Source: Halorubellus salinus (GTDB taxonomy: Archaea; Halobacteriota; Halobacteria; Halobacteriales; Natrialbaceae). Taken from it: a stretch of DNA of 64,000 bases. The stretch spans positions 186,001 through 250,000 of the forward strand of contig NZ_JAJCVI010000006.1 of NCBI RefSeq assembly GCF_020567525.1, read 5' to 3'. The translations under genes were made by a program, and so were the position numbers. The notes below the pieces were generated by a model. That model was not told the DNA's origin. It saw only the letters and a program-made list of their open reading frames with translations, and ran no database searches. Position 1 is the first letter of the stretch. The number at the start of each line of letters is the position of its first letter. Below, one piece after another: positions 16,804 through 25,232 of this stretch.

Positions 16804-18339
16804 TCAGCCGAGGTTCGGGATGCCGCCGAGACTGATCTTCACCGTCTTCGACTGCCGGTACGCGTCCATCGCCTCCTTCGACAGCTCGCGGCCGATACCC
16901 GACGCCTTGAATCCGCCGTGGGGCGCGGGGTCGAACAGGTCGTTGTACGTGTTCACCCAGACCGTGCCCGCCTCGAGGTCGGCCGCGACCTCGTGTGCAC
17001 GTTCGAGGTCGGTCGTCCACACGCCCGCCGCCAGCCCGAACGCGGTGTCGTTCGCGCGCTCGACGACCGCGTCCGTCTCCGAGAACTCGAACACCGACAG
17101 CACCGGACCGAACACCTCCTCGCGCGCCACGCGGTCGTCGTCGTCGACGCCCTCGAAGACGACCGGCGGAACGAACGGCGCGGCCGCGAGCTCGTCGGGC
17201 ACGGGCGCCTCGATGCGCGCCGTCGCGCCCTGCTCGCGCGCCGCGTCGACGTACTCGCGCACGCCGTCGGCGTGCTCGGGGTCGACCATCGGGCCGACGT
17301 CCGTCATCGGCGACAACGGGTCACCCACCTCGATCTCCGCGACGCGCGCCGCGAGCTTCTCGAGGAACGCCTCGCGGATCGCTTCGTGGAGGAACAGCCG
17401 CGAGCCGGCGGTGCACTGCTGGCCCTGGTTGAAGAGGATGGCGACGACCGCGCCCTCGACGGCCTGGTCGAGGTCCGCGTCCGGGAACACGACGTTGGGA
17501 CTCTTGCCACCGAGTTCGAGCGATACCGGGGTCGCGTCGGCGGCGGCGTTCTCCATCGCCTTCCGGCCCGCGGTCGCCCCACCCGTCAGGGAGACCTTCC
17601 GGACGGCCTCGTGGCCCGTGAGCGCGTCCCCGACCTCGCTCCCCGCGCCGGTGACGACGTTCACGACGCCCGGCGGGAGGACGTCGTTCGCGAGCTCGGC
17701 GAGCGCGAGCGTCGACAGCACGGCCCTGCTCGATGGCTTGTAGACGACCGTGTTCCCCGCCGCCAGTGCGGGGCCGAGCTTCCACGCGACGAACATCGCC
17801 GGGAAGTTCCACGCACCGACCGCGCCGACGACGCCGTACGGCTCCTCGCGCGTGTAGACGTGCTTGTCCGAACTCGACGGCGGCCGTCGCCCCTCGTCCG
17901 CGGTGCGGGCGAGCGCCGCGAAGTACCGGAGCTGGTCCTCGACGACGGTCGTGTCCACGAACAGCGAGTGCTTGTTCGGCTTCCCGACCTCGAGGGAATC
18001 CAGGCGCGCGAGCCGCGTCTTCTCGTCGCTGACGCGGTCCGCGAGTTCCTCGAGGTACTCGCCGCGCTGCACGGGCGACTGCTCGCCCCACTTCCCCTCG
18101 AACGACGACTTCGCGGTGCCGACCGCGCGGTCGACGTCCTCGCGCGACCCCGCCCAGTACTCGGCGAGCGCGCCACCGGTCGTCGCGTCCCGCGCCACCG
18201 CGCGCTCGCCGCCGTCGCTCGCCACCCACTCGCCATCTATCAGGAGGTCGTAGCTGTCCCGGGACAGCACCTCGTCGGCGATGCGCTGGTGGCGCTCGAG
18301 GACGTCATCGGGGAGGTCGTGGGTCGTATCCGGACTCAT
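16804..18339 (-). CDS. NAD(P)+-dependent aldehyde dehydrogenase
   Basis: A 511-residue class-1/2 type ALDH. Landmarks are AWNFPAMFVAWKLGPALAAG, the cofactor loop VNVVTGAGSEVG...SLTGG, the general base Glu in LELGGKSPNVVF and the nucleophile Cys in NQGQQCTAGSRLF, followed by EEVFGPVLSVFEF. The end, HGGFKASGIGRELSKEAM, is also typical. The start is the ATG at 18339, which overlaps the stop of the upstream dehydratase gene as ATGA, so the two are translationally coupled. The substrate is probably an aldehyde made from a sugar acid or alcohol by its neighbours. That is inference from context only. Confidence 0.95.
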   Translation of the reverse strand: MSPDTTHDLPDDVLERHQRIADEVLSRDSYDLLIDGEWVASDGGERAVARDATTGGALAEYWAGSREDVDRAVGTAKSSFEGKWGEQSPVQRGEYLEELADRVSDEKTRLARLDSLEVGKPNKHSLFVDTTVVEDQLRYFAALARTADEGRRPPSSSDKHVYTREEPYGVVGAVGAWNFPAMFVAWKLGPALAAGNTVVYKPSSRAVLSTLALAELANDVLPPGVVNVVTGAGSEVGDALTGHEAVRKVSLTGGATAGRKAMENAAADATPVSLELGGKSPNVVFPDADLDQAVEGAVVAILFNQGQQCTAGSRLFLHEAIREAFLEKLAARVAEIEVGDPLSPMTDVGPMVDPEHADGVREYVDAAREQGATARIEAPVPDELAAAPFVPPVVFEGVDDDDRVAREEVFGPVLSVFEFSETDAVVERANDTAFGLAAGVWTTDLERAHEVAADLEAGTVWVNTYNDLFDPAPHGGFKASGIGRELSKEAMDAYRQSKTVKISLGGIPNLG

Positions 18340-19433
18340 CCGTCGAGCACCTCCTCGCGCACCGTCACGCCGAGTCCGGGACCGTCCGGTGGCGACACGC
18401 AACCGTCGTCGTCGAGTTCGAAGGTCTCCTCCAGCAGGAAGTCCCGGGCGTCGGGCGTCCACGGCGGCTCCATCGGGAACTCGCAGTACGGTGCGTCGAC
18501 CGCAGCCATGACGTGGAGGTTCGCCGCGAACCCCAGGCCGTTCGTCCACGTGTGCGGGACGAACTCGACGCCGCGCTCGCGCGCCGCCGCCGCGACGCCG
18601 ACGCCGCCCCGCAGGCCGGAGACGATGGCGGCGTCGGGCTGGATGACGTCCACGCCGCCGGCGTCCAGCAGGTCGTAGCACTCGCTGACGCCGTCGAGGA
18701 ACTCGCCGCCCGCGATGGGGACGTCCGTGCGCTCCCTGAGGTCGGCGTATGCCGCGTGGTCGTGCCGGGGGAGCGGCTCCTCCAGCCAACGGATATCCAG
18801 GGGTTCGAGGTCGCGCGCGACCGAGAGCGCGGTCTTCGGGCTCCAGCGTTCCTCTTCACCCATCACGCGGACCGCCCAGCCCTTGTTCGCGTCCACCACG
18901 ACCTCGAGGTCCGGGAACGACTCGCGGACCGCTTCGACGATGCGGACGTCCTCGGGCGACGCGATGCGGAGCTTCACGGCCTCGAAGCCCTCGTCGACGC
19001 GCGCTTGCGTCCACGCGAGGCGGTCGTCGACGTCACCGACCTCCCCGGCGCTCGCGTACGCCGGAATCGGGTCGCCGGAACCACCGAGCAGCTCGTACAC
19101 TGGCTTCCCGGCGTCCTTCCCGACGAGGTCCCAGAGCGCCATCAGCACGTGCCACGGTCGCGGCCCGATGAGGTCGACGCTCGCGAGCTTCCGCCTGACG
19201 GCGTCGACGTCGTGCGGGTCCATGCCCGTGAGGAACAGCGAGAGCGGCCCGTCGTAGCGGAGGCCGCCCGCGAACGACGGGCTCGCCGCGTACCCCGTGT
19301 GCTCGGTGTCGGTGTCGAGTTCGAACAACGCGACCTCGTGCGTGCTCTGGGGATAGCCGGGTATCCAGTTCGGCTCGAACGAGCCCTCGAGCGCGTGACT
19401 CAGGTCGTGCTGGGTGACGCCCGTGATCTGCAT
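18336..19433 (-). CDS. Enolase-superfamily (mandelate racemase/muconate lactonizing) dehydratase
   Basis: A 365-residue barrel enzyme. Seen are the strand-2 base motif AVKLRIA (Lys-x-Arg), the metal ligands in VVVDANKGW, WLEEPLP and IAGGEFLDG, and the His-Asp dyad of the mandelate racemase group in VIQPDAAIVSG and FVPHTWTNG. The N-terminal capping domain carries GPRPWHVLMALWDLVGKDAG. Most such proteins dehydrate aldonic acids; racemisation or muconate cycloisomerisation are alternatives. The ATG at 19433 (MQITGV) matches the usual family start; the ATG five codons upstream is possible. The stop overlaps the ALDH start, forming a two-gene operon. Confidence 0.9.
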   Translation of the reverse strand: MQITGVTQHDLSHALEGSFEPNWIPGYPQSTHEVALFELDTDTEHTGYAASPSFAGGLRYDGPLSLFLTGMDPHDVDAVRRKLASVDLIGPRPWHVLMALWDLVGKDAGKPVYELLGGSGDPIPAYASAGEVGDVDDRLAWTQARVDEGFEAVKLRIASPEDVRIVEAVRESFPDLEVVVDANKGWAVRVMGEEERWSPKTALSVARDLEPLDIRWLEEPLPRHDHAAYADLRERTDVPIAGGEFLDGVSECYDLLDAGGVDVIQPDAAIVSGLRGGVGVAAAARERGVEFVPHTWTNGLGFAANLHVMAAVDAPYCEFPMEPPWTPDARDFLLEETFELDDDGCVSPPDGPGLGVTVREEVLDG

Positions 19434-19510
19434 GCGACAGTGTGGCATCGCCAGGTCGGTAGGCGTTCACGCGAACGCCGACGTGCGTTCAAGACCCCGC
19501 GAGGCGCCCG

Positions 19511-21400
19511 TCAGTTCTCGGCGCCGGGGTCGACGGTCGCGAGCACGCCGAGGTGGTCGCTGACGGTCGCGTCGCCGACGCGCGAACAGTGCGACACCGT
19601 CCAGTCGCCCTCGAGCCAGACGTAGTCGATGCGCTGTCTGGGGTCGTGGGCGGGCCACGTCCCGCCGTCGCCGGTCTCGGGGTGGCCGGCGGCCGTCCAG
19701 GCGTCCGTGAGGTCGCGCTTCAATTGGTCGTACGCGGGGTCCTGGTTCGGTTGGACGTTGAAGTCACCGAGGACGACCGCGCGCTCGTGGCCGTCCGTGA
19801 ACAGCTCGCCGAGGACGGTCTGGGCTTCGCCGAGTTGTTCGTCGTCAGCGGGGACGTCCGTCTGGAAGTGCGTGACGACCGTCTGGAGTTCGCCGTCGGG
19901 CGCGTCGAGCGTCGCGAGCAGCGCCCACCGCGGCGGCGACTGATGCACGGGCAGCGAGACGACCTTCGTCTGCAGGATGGGGTACTTCGAGAGGACGGCG
20001 ACGCCGTACCCGCCGCGGCGCGTCGGCACGCCGTAGTCGTAGTGGTAGTCGAGTTCGTCGGCGAGCCACCGTACGGGGTTCGCGCTCCCGGTCGTGTACC
20101 GGCCGCCCTCGGTCTCCTGGAGGCCGACGACGGCCGGGTCGTGTTCGGCGAGAAGCGCGCGGACGTCCTGGTAGTTCGCGGCCGCACTCCGGCCGGCGAT
20201 CCACTGGTGGACGTTCAGCGTCAGGACGTCGTACGGCGCGCCCTCGGGGTCGGCGTCGTCGCCACCACCCGCGTCGAGCGACCCGGGCGCGAGCGAGAGT
20301 GCGGCGAGCGCACCGGGAGCGAGCGCGGCGAGCGCGTCGCGACGCGCCGCGTCCGGGAGCTCGGTCGGGTCGCGGCCGACGCCCGCGGCGCCGCGGGCGA
20401 CGACGAGGACGGCGGCGACGACGGGCGCCGCGGCGAGCGCGAACGCCGACAGGGGCGCGTGGCCCGCCAGCGCGGCGCCACCGGGGACGTACGCCCAGTT
20501 CGCCGCGAGCACCTGCGAGACGACCGCGACGACGCCGACGACCTGCGCGAGCGCGAGCCAGCCCGCGCCGTCGTCGCGCAGGCCCGCGGCGACGAGTCGC
20601 AGGAACGTCACCTGCACGAGGACGACCGCGACGGGCCCGAGCTGGCCGACCCACACGAGGTCCCCGAGCGCGAGCGCGAACGCGACCACCACCACGACCA
20701 CCGCCCGGTCGTCGAGCCCGCGCCCGACCCCGACCCACGCCACGCCGAGGACGGCCCCGGCGACGGTCGCGACCGCCGTCTCCGCGTACCCGAGGCCGCC
20801 CCAGGCCGCGGTCGCCGCCGGGAACGCGAGGAACAGTCCCTGCGCGAACACCGCGAGCCACGCGACCGCTGACGCGCCGGGCTCCGGGACGTCCTCGCGG
20901 AGCGCGAGCGCGCCGGCGACGAACGCGACGCCGACGAGCAGCGCCGTCCCGCCGAGCGTCGCGTACGCCGGGAGCGTCCCGAGCCAGCCCCTGACGGCTG
21001 CTATCGTCGCCACGCCGACCGCGAGTCCCGGGAGGAACGCCGGGTCGCGAGCACCGAGCGCGACCAGAAGCGGCGTCGCAAGCGACAGCGCGAGGACCGC
21101 GCCGACGCCCGCCAGCACCGGGTCCGCGAGCGCGGACGCGACGACCGCGAACGGCAGGACCGCGTCCGCCGCGCGCAGCGAGCGCTCCCAGCCCAGGCGG
21201 CGCGCGACCGGGAGCGTCCACACCGACAGGAACCCGAACAGCAACAGCGCGGAGAGGTCGGGGCCCGTGAGCGAGAAGTTCGAGACGAACACGCGCGACG
21301 CCGTCCGCTGGAGCGCCGCCGCCACCACCACGACGAGCGCCGCCGTCAACGCCACGCGACCCAGTCGACCGTTCCCCGTCACCCGACCGTCCCAGTTCAT
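19511..21400 (-). CDS. Polytopic membrane protein with C-terminal endonuclease/exonuclease/phosphatase domain
   Basis: A 629-residue fusion. Residues 1 to about 365 hold about 10-12 hydrophobic segments. After a linker (about 370-385) comes an EEP-superfamily hydrolase: LTLNVHQW, VGLQETEGG (metal Glu), SKYPIL, VTHFQTDVP, LGDFNVQP (catalytic Asp and Asn), IDYVWLEGD and SDHLGVLA (catalytic Asp-His). All key residues are present. The family cleaves phosphodiester or phosphoester bonds in nucleic acids, phosphoinositides or sphingomyelin. A membrane-tethered form might act on lipids or external DNA, but the side of the membrane is not settled from sequence alone. Confidence 0.88.
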   Translation of the reverse strand: MNWDGRVTGNGRLGRVALTAALVVVVAAALQRTASRVFVSNFSLTGPDLSALLLFGFLSVWTLPVARRLGWERSLRAADAVLPFAVVASALADPVLAGVGAVLALSLATPLLVALGARDPAFLPGLAVGVATIAAVRGWLGTLPAYATLGGTALLVGVAFVAGALALREDVPEPGASAVAWLAVFAQGLFLAFPAATAAWGGLGYAETAVATVAGAVLGVAWVGVGRGLDDRAVVVVVVAFALALGDLVWVGQLGPVAVVLVQVTFLRLVAAGLRDDGAGWLALAQVVGVVAVVSQVLAANWAYVPGGAALAGHAPLSAFALAAAPVVAAVLVVARGAAGVGRDPTELPDAARRDALAALAPGALAALSLAPGSLDAGGGDDADPEGAPYDVLTLNVHQWIAGRSAAANYQDVRALLAEHDPAVVGLQETEGGRYTTGSANPVRWLADELDYHYDYGVPTRRGGYGVAVLSKYPILQTKVVSLPVHQSPPRWALLATLDAPDGELQTVVTHFQTDVPADDEQLGEAQTVLGELFTDGHERAVVLGDFNVQPNQDPAYDQLKRDLTDAWTAAGHPETGDGGTWPAHDPRQRIDYVWLEGDWTVSHCSRVGDATVSDHLGVLATVDPGAEN

Positions 21401-21594
21401 GCCCCGAACGTACCAGTCGGCACTAATAGAGGTTGTTGGCGATACCGACGCCCGTTTTTCAAGCCCCGGCGCGTGTCGCCGCCTCGACGACGACGGACTC
21501 GACGCCGCGCGGTACGCGCGCCGCGCACCGTCGTCGTTCCTCGTCGGTCGCGAACGGTGGGTTCTTGACGCCGCCGCCAGTACGGTCTCGAAGC

Positions 21595-22782
21595 ATGGAA
21601 GAGCGAACCGTCGCGTACCTCCGCGGAGCGTTCAAGCGCCACTACGAGGCGACAGAGGTGTCGCCGCCACCGGCGCCGAACGAACGCGAGTGGGGGTACA
21701 TCCCGTGGACCGCCCAGGCGCAGACGACGATGGTCCGTCATCGCTCCTGGCTGGACGTCGGGAACCTCGGACGGTTCCTCACCGAGGAACGCCCCCAGCA
21801 CGTCTACTTCTCGGCCGCGCAGTACCGCGACCCGTCCGCGAACTCGATGGGACGGAAGGACTGGCAGGGCACCGACCTCGTCTTCGACCTGGACGCCGAC
21901 CACCTCCCGGGCGTCGACCCCGAGGAGACGACGTACCGCGAGATGCTCGCGACCTGCAAGGACGCCCTCCTGGACCTGCTTTCGGTCCTCGAGGACGACT
22001 TCGGGTTCGAGGACTGCACGGTCGTCTTCTCGGGCGGTCGCGGCTACCACGTCCACGTCCGCGACGACGGCGTCCACGAACTCGGGCGCGGCGACCGCCG
22101 CGAGATCGTCGAGTACGTCCTCGCCGAGGGCCTCGACCTCGACGCGCTCCTGGCCCGCGAACTCGTCGACGGCATCGGCCTGGAGAACCCCACCGAGAAG
22201 CGGACGCTGTCGACGACGGGCGGCTGGGGCAAGCGCGTCCACGACCGGTTGCTCGCGCTCGTCGACGAGGTGCGCGCGATGGACGACGACGAGGACAAAC
22301 GCGAGCGCCTCCAGGCGTACGACGGCATCGGCGAAGGGTCGGCCGAGAAGCTCGTCGAGGTGTTCGACGCGAACTACGACCAGATAGCGGCGGGGAACGT
22401 CGAGGTGCACGGCCGGTTCCTGACGCTCGCGCGCCAGGTGGCCGCGGAGACGTTCGACGCGGAGTCCGCACCCATCGACGAGCCGGTGACGACGGACATC
22501 AATCGCCTGATCCGCCTCCCGGGGAGCCTCCACGGCGGCACCGGCCTGACGGTCGAACGCATCCCGCGCGAGGACGTCGCGGCCTTCGAGCCGCTCGTGG
22601 ACGCGATATCGCCCGTGTTCGGCGACGAATCCGACGACGCGCTCGCGATAGAGGTGACCGAGCCGGTCACCATCGAGTTGGCCGACGATACATTTACGTT
22701 GGAGGCAGGCGCAGAGACCGTACCGGAATACGTCGGCGTCTTCGCGATGGCTCGCGGGCACGCCGAGATCGCCAAGCAATGA
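21595..22782 (+). CDS. priS: DNA primase small (catalytic) subunit PriS
   Basis: A 395-residue archaeo-eukaryotic primase. The catalytic Asp pair is D98-L-D100 in DLVFDLDADHL. The nucleotide-binding motif is VVFSGGRGYHVHVRD, and the third motif region is DINRLIRLPGSLHGGTGL. ERTVAYLRGAFKRHYE is the usual N-terminus, so the start is the ATG at 21595, although the frame is open further upstream. PriS makes RNA or DNA primers with PriL at the replication fork. Its stop overlaps the start of the GINS gene (ATGA), so the two replisome proteins are coupled. Confidence 0.97.
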   Translation: MEERTVAYLRGAFKRHYEATEVSPPPAPNEREWGYIPWTAQAQTTMVRHRSWLDVGNLGRFLTEERPQHVYFSAAQYRDPSANSMGRKDWQGTDLVFDLDADHLPGVDPEETTYREMLATCKDALLDLLSVLEDDFGFEDCTVVFSGGRGYHVHVRDDGVHELGRGDRREIVEYVLAEGLDLDALLARELVDGIGLENPTEKRTLSTTGGWGKRVHDRLLALVDEVRAMDDDEDKRERLQAYDGIGEGSAEKLVEVFDANYDQIAAGNVEVHGRFLTLARQVAAETFDAESAPIDEPVTTDINRLIRLPGSLHGGTGLTVERIPREDVAAFEPLVDAISPVFGDESDDALAIEVTEPVTIELADDTFTLEAGAETVPEYVGVFAMARGHAEIAKQ

Positions 22783-23786
22783 ACATCGACGAACTCCGCT
22801 CCGCGCAGAGCAAGGAACGACAGAAGTCCGACCTCCAGCAGCTGCGCGAGTCCTTCTACGGGGACGTGGCGGCGTACGTCGAGGAGCTGGAGGCCGAACG
22901 GGAGCGCGCCGCCGAGCGCGCGGAGGACCCGTTCGGGTCGCCGGAGGTCCAGCAGCTCACGAACGACATCGAGACGGCGAAGGACACCGCGGAGGCGATC
23001 TACGAGCGTCGGCTCGGGAAGATCGTGAAGAAGGCGAGTCTCGTGTCGGCGGAGATGGCGAACCCGAACGACGTGAACGGCCTCACGGCCGAGGAGCAGG
23101 CGTTGTTCTCGGACCTCGTGGAGCGCATCGAGGAGAACAAGACGCACATGCTGGACGTCATCGCTGGCGACGCTGCGCCTGGTGCGCGCGACGACGCGAC
23201 CGCCTCGGGCGGGGACGCGTCGGCGTCGAGCGAGACGGGGTCGCGGGCGAGCGCGGACGCGGCGTCGACGACCGCGGACGTGCCGCACCCCGAGGACGGC
23301 CTCGACGCGGACGCGGACTCGACGGACGACGAGCGCGCTGGCGTGGACGACGACCCCCTGCGGTCTGAGGCCGCAGCGGTCGCGGACGTGGCCGACGAAC
23401 CGCCGGTCGACGAGGACGCGCCCGACCCCGACGGCGCGGACCGCGTCTCAGCGGCGGACCTCATGGGCGGCGACGACGCACCCGCCGACGGCGAGGCGGG
23501 CGACCACGAGCCGACGGGCCGCGAACCGACCAGCAGCGACGACCGTGCGACGGACGCACCCGGCGCGACCGACGCAGGCGGGGCGGTCGATGCGAGCGGG
23601 TCGACGGCCGCCGACGCGACCGACGCTGACGACGAGCGCGCGACGCTACGCGTCACGGAGAACGTCGGCGAGATCTTCGGCGTGGACGAGCGCGAGTACA
23701 CGCTCGCCGCCGAGGACGTCGTCACGCTCCCCGAGGAGAACGCGGACGTCCTCGTCTCGCAGGGCGCCGCCGAACGCCTGGACTGA
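22779..23786 (+). CDS. GINS complex subunit with long acidic linker
   Basis: A 335-residue replisome protein. Residues 1 to about 130 form the all-helical A domain (MNIDELRSAQSKERQKSDLQ ... KIVKKASLVSAEM ... LTAEEQALFSDLVERIEENK). About 150 residues of Asp/Ala/Gly/Thr-rich low-complexity sequence follow. A C-terminal B domain of about 50 residues ends the protein (LRVTENVGEIFGVDEREYTL). In archaea GINS links MCM helicase, the Cdc45/RecJ-type protein and primase. Most GINS proteins are near 200 residues, so the linker explains the extra length. The ATGA overlap with priS supports this start. Confidence 0.92.
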   Translation: MNIDELRSAQSKERQKSDLQQLRESFYGDVAAYVEELEAERERAAERAEDPFGSPEVQQLTNDIETAKDTAEAIYERRLGKIVKKASLVSAEMANPNDVNGLTAEEQALFSDLVERIEENKTHMLDVIAGDAAPGARDDATASGGDASASSETGSRASADAASTTADVPHPEDGLDADADSTDDERAGVDDDPLRSEAAAVADVADEPPVDEDAPDPDGADRVSAADLMGGDDAPADGEAGDHEPTGREPTSSDDRATDAPGATDAGGAVDASGSTAADATDADDERATLRVTENVGEIFGVDEREYTLAAEDVVTLPEENADVLVSQGAAERLD

Positions 23787-23861
23787 ATCGGTCCCACGGG
23801 GACGCCGGTCGAGTCGACCGAGAACGAAATCCACTTTTGCGCGCGCCGCGCCGGGACTCGT

Positions 23862-24326
23862 ATGCTCGAACCAGGCGCTGACGCACCAGACTTCGAACTC
23901 CAGAACCAGGACGGCGAGCCGGTCGCACTCTCTTCCTACGCGGGCCAGCGCGTCGTCGTGTACTTCTATCCGCGAGCGAACACCGAGGGCTGCACTGTCG
24001 AAGCGTGTAGCTTCCGCGACCGCTGGGACGACTACGGCGAGCGCGACGTCGCCGTCCTCGGGGTCAGCGACGACGACGTCGACGACCTCGCGGAGTTCGC
24101 GAACGACTACGACCTGCCGTTCGAACTCCTGAGCGACCCCGAGGGCGAGGTGTCGCTGCTGTACGAGTCCTACGGCGAGAAGGAGATGTTCGGGAACACG
24201 TTCGACGGCGTGTTCCGGAACACGTACGTCGTCGGCGCCGACGGCACCGTCGAACTCGCGTACGAGGGCGTCGACCCCGAGGAGCACGCCGACGAGATCC
24301 TCGCGGACATCGACGACCTCGAGTAG
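23862..24326 (+). CDS. bcp: Peroxiredoxin, BCP/PrxQ type
   Basis: A 154-residue thioredoxin-fold thiol peroxidase. It reduces H2O2 and organic hydroperoxides in the cytosol. The peroxidatic Cys44 lies in NTEGCTVEAC, with the resolving Cys49 five residues on, the atypical two-Cys arrangement of the BCP/PrxQ group. N-terminal LEPGADAPDFEL and VVVYFYPRA are family marks, and the conserved active-site Arg lies in GVFRNTYVV. A TATA-like CTTTTG (23834-23839) is about 25 nt upstream of the ATG. Confidence 0.96.
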   Translation: MLEPGADAPDFELQNQDGEPVALSSYAGQRVVVYFYPRANTEGCTVEACSFRDRWDDYGERDVAVLGVSDDDVDDLAEFANDYDLPFELLSDPEGEVSLLYESYGEKEMFGNTFDGVFRNTYVVGADGTVELAYEGVDPEEHADEILADIDDLE

Positions 24327-24362
24327 CGCAACCGCTACGGGCCGGGCGACCGAGGGGTCGGT

Positions 24363-24977
24363 ATGGACGTCGCCATCCTGTTGTTCGACGGGTTCGACGA
24401 ACTGGACGCCATAGGTCCGTTCGAGGTCCTCGAGAACGCCGCGAACGCCGGTGCCGACCTCGAAACGACGCTCTGCACGCTCGACGGCGCGAGCGAGGTG
24501 ACGGCGAGTCACGGCCTCCGCGTCGGCGCCGACGCCACGCTCGACGCGGCCGCGGACGGCGGCCTCGACCTCCTCCTGGTCCCGGGCGGCGGGTGGACCG
24601 ACCCCGATTCGCCGGGGGTTCGTCGCGAGTACGACAGCGGCGCCATCCCCGACGCCATCGCCGACCTGCACGCCGACGGCGCCACGATAGCGTCGGTCTG
24701 CACGGGCGCGATGCTGCTCTCGAAGGCCGGCGTCCTCGACGACCGACCTGCGGCGACCCACGCCGCCGCCGAGACGGACCTCCGCGACACGACCGCCGAC
24801 GTCCGCGACGCCCGCGTCGTCGACGACGGCGACGTCCTCACCTGCGGCGGCGTCACCAGCGGCCTCGACCTCGCCGTCCACATCGTCGCCCGCGAGTTCG
24901 GCGACGCTATCGCCGAACAGGTCACGACGGAGATGGAGTACGAACCAACGAGCGACGTCTCCCGCTCGCACGACTGA
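24363..24977 (+). CDS. DJ-1/PfpI family protein
   Basis: A 204-residue class-I glutamine-amidotransferase-like protein. The nucleophile-elbow Cys113 is in ASVCTGAMLLSKAGVL, and FDELDAIGPFEVLE supplies the conserved acidic residues near it. CGGVTSGLDLAVHIV follows the active site. This subgroup (ThiJ/isonitrile hydratase-like) includes hydratases, glyoxalases and chaperone-like proteins; the activity cannot be picked. It starts 37 nt after the peroxiredoxin stop, so both may form a stress-related unit. Confidence 0.9.
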   Translation: MDVAILLFDGFDELDAIGPFEVLENAANAGADLETTLCTLDGASEVTASHGLRVGADATLDAAADGGLDLLLVPGGGWTDPDSPGVRREYDSGAIPDAIADLHADGATIASVCTGAMLLSKAGVLDDRPAATHAAAETDLRDTTADVRDARVVDDGDVLTCGGVTSGLDLAVHIVAREFGDAIAEQVTTEMEYEPTSDVSRSHD

Positions 24978-25192
24978 CCGCGAACGAGCCGACACCCCTC
25001 ATCCGACCGCCCGACACCCGCACGCTCTCTTCGACCGAGAAACCGGCCACGAGCAGCGCGCGCAGAACCACGCGAGGCGCGAGCAGGGCAGCCGCAGGCC
25101 GCGGTTGCGGTCGCGGTCGTCCGCAGCGCACCGACCGCGAGCGCGCGAAGCGCGCGAGCGGCCCTTCCTTCGGCAACGGTCTTGCGAGGAGT

Positions 25193-25224
25193 GGTGACCC
25201 GCAGGGTCACCCGACGCCGAAAAA
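25193..25224 (-). terminator. Hairpin plus T-run between DJ-1 gene and cdc48
   Basis: A perfect hairpin GGTGACCC-GCA-GGGTCACC (25193-25211) lies between the convergent genes. Next to it, 25220-25224 is AAAAA on the plus strand, hence TTTTT in the cdc48 transcript 9-13 nt after its stop codon. T-runs are the archaeal intrinsic termination signal. The hairpin could serve either direction. Confidence 0.55.
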
Positions 25225-25232
25225 CGGTCGTC

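Noticed and set aside
24978-25192. A small gene after the DJ-1 gene
   Set aside because: The sequence is palindromic, GC-rich spacer (GCGCGCGAAGCGCGCG type) common between haloarchaeal genes.
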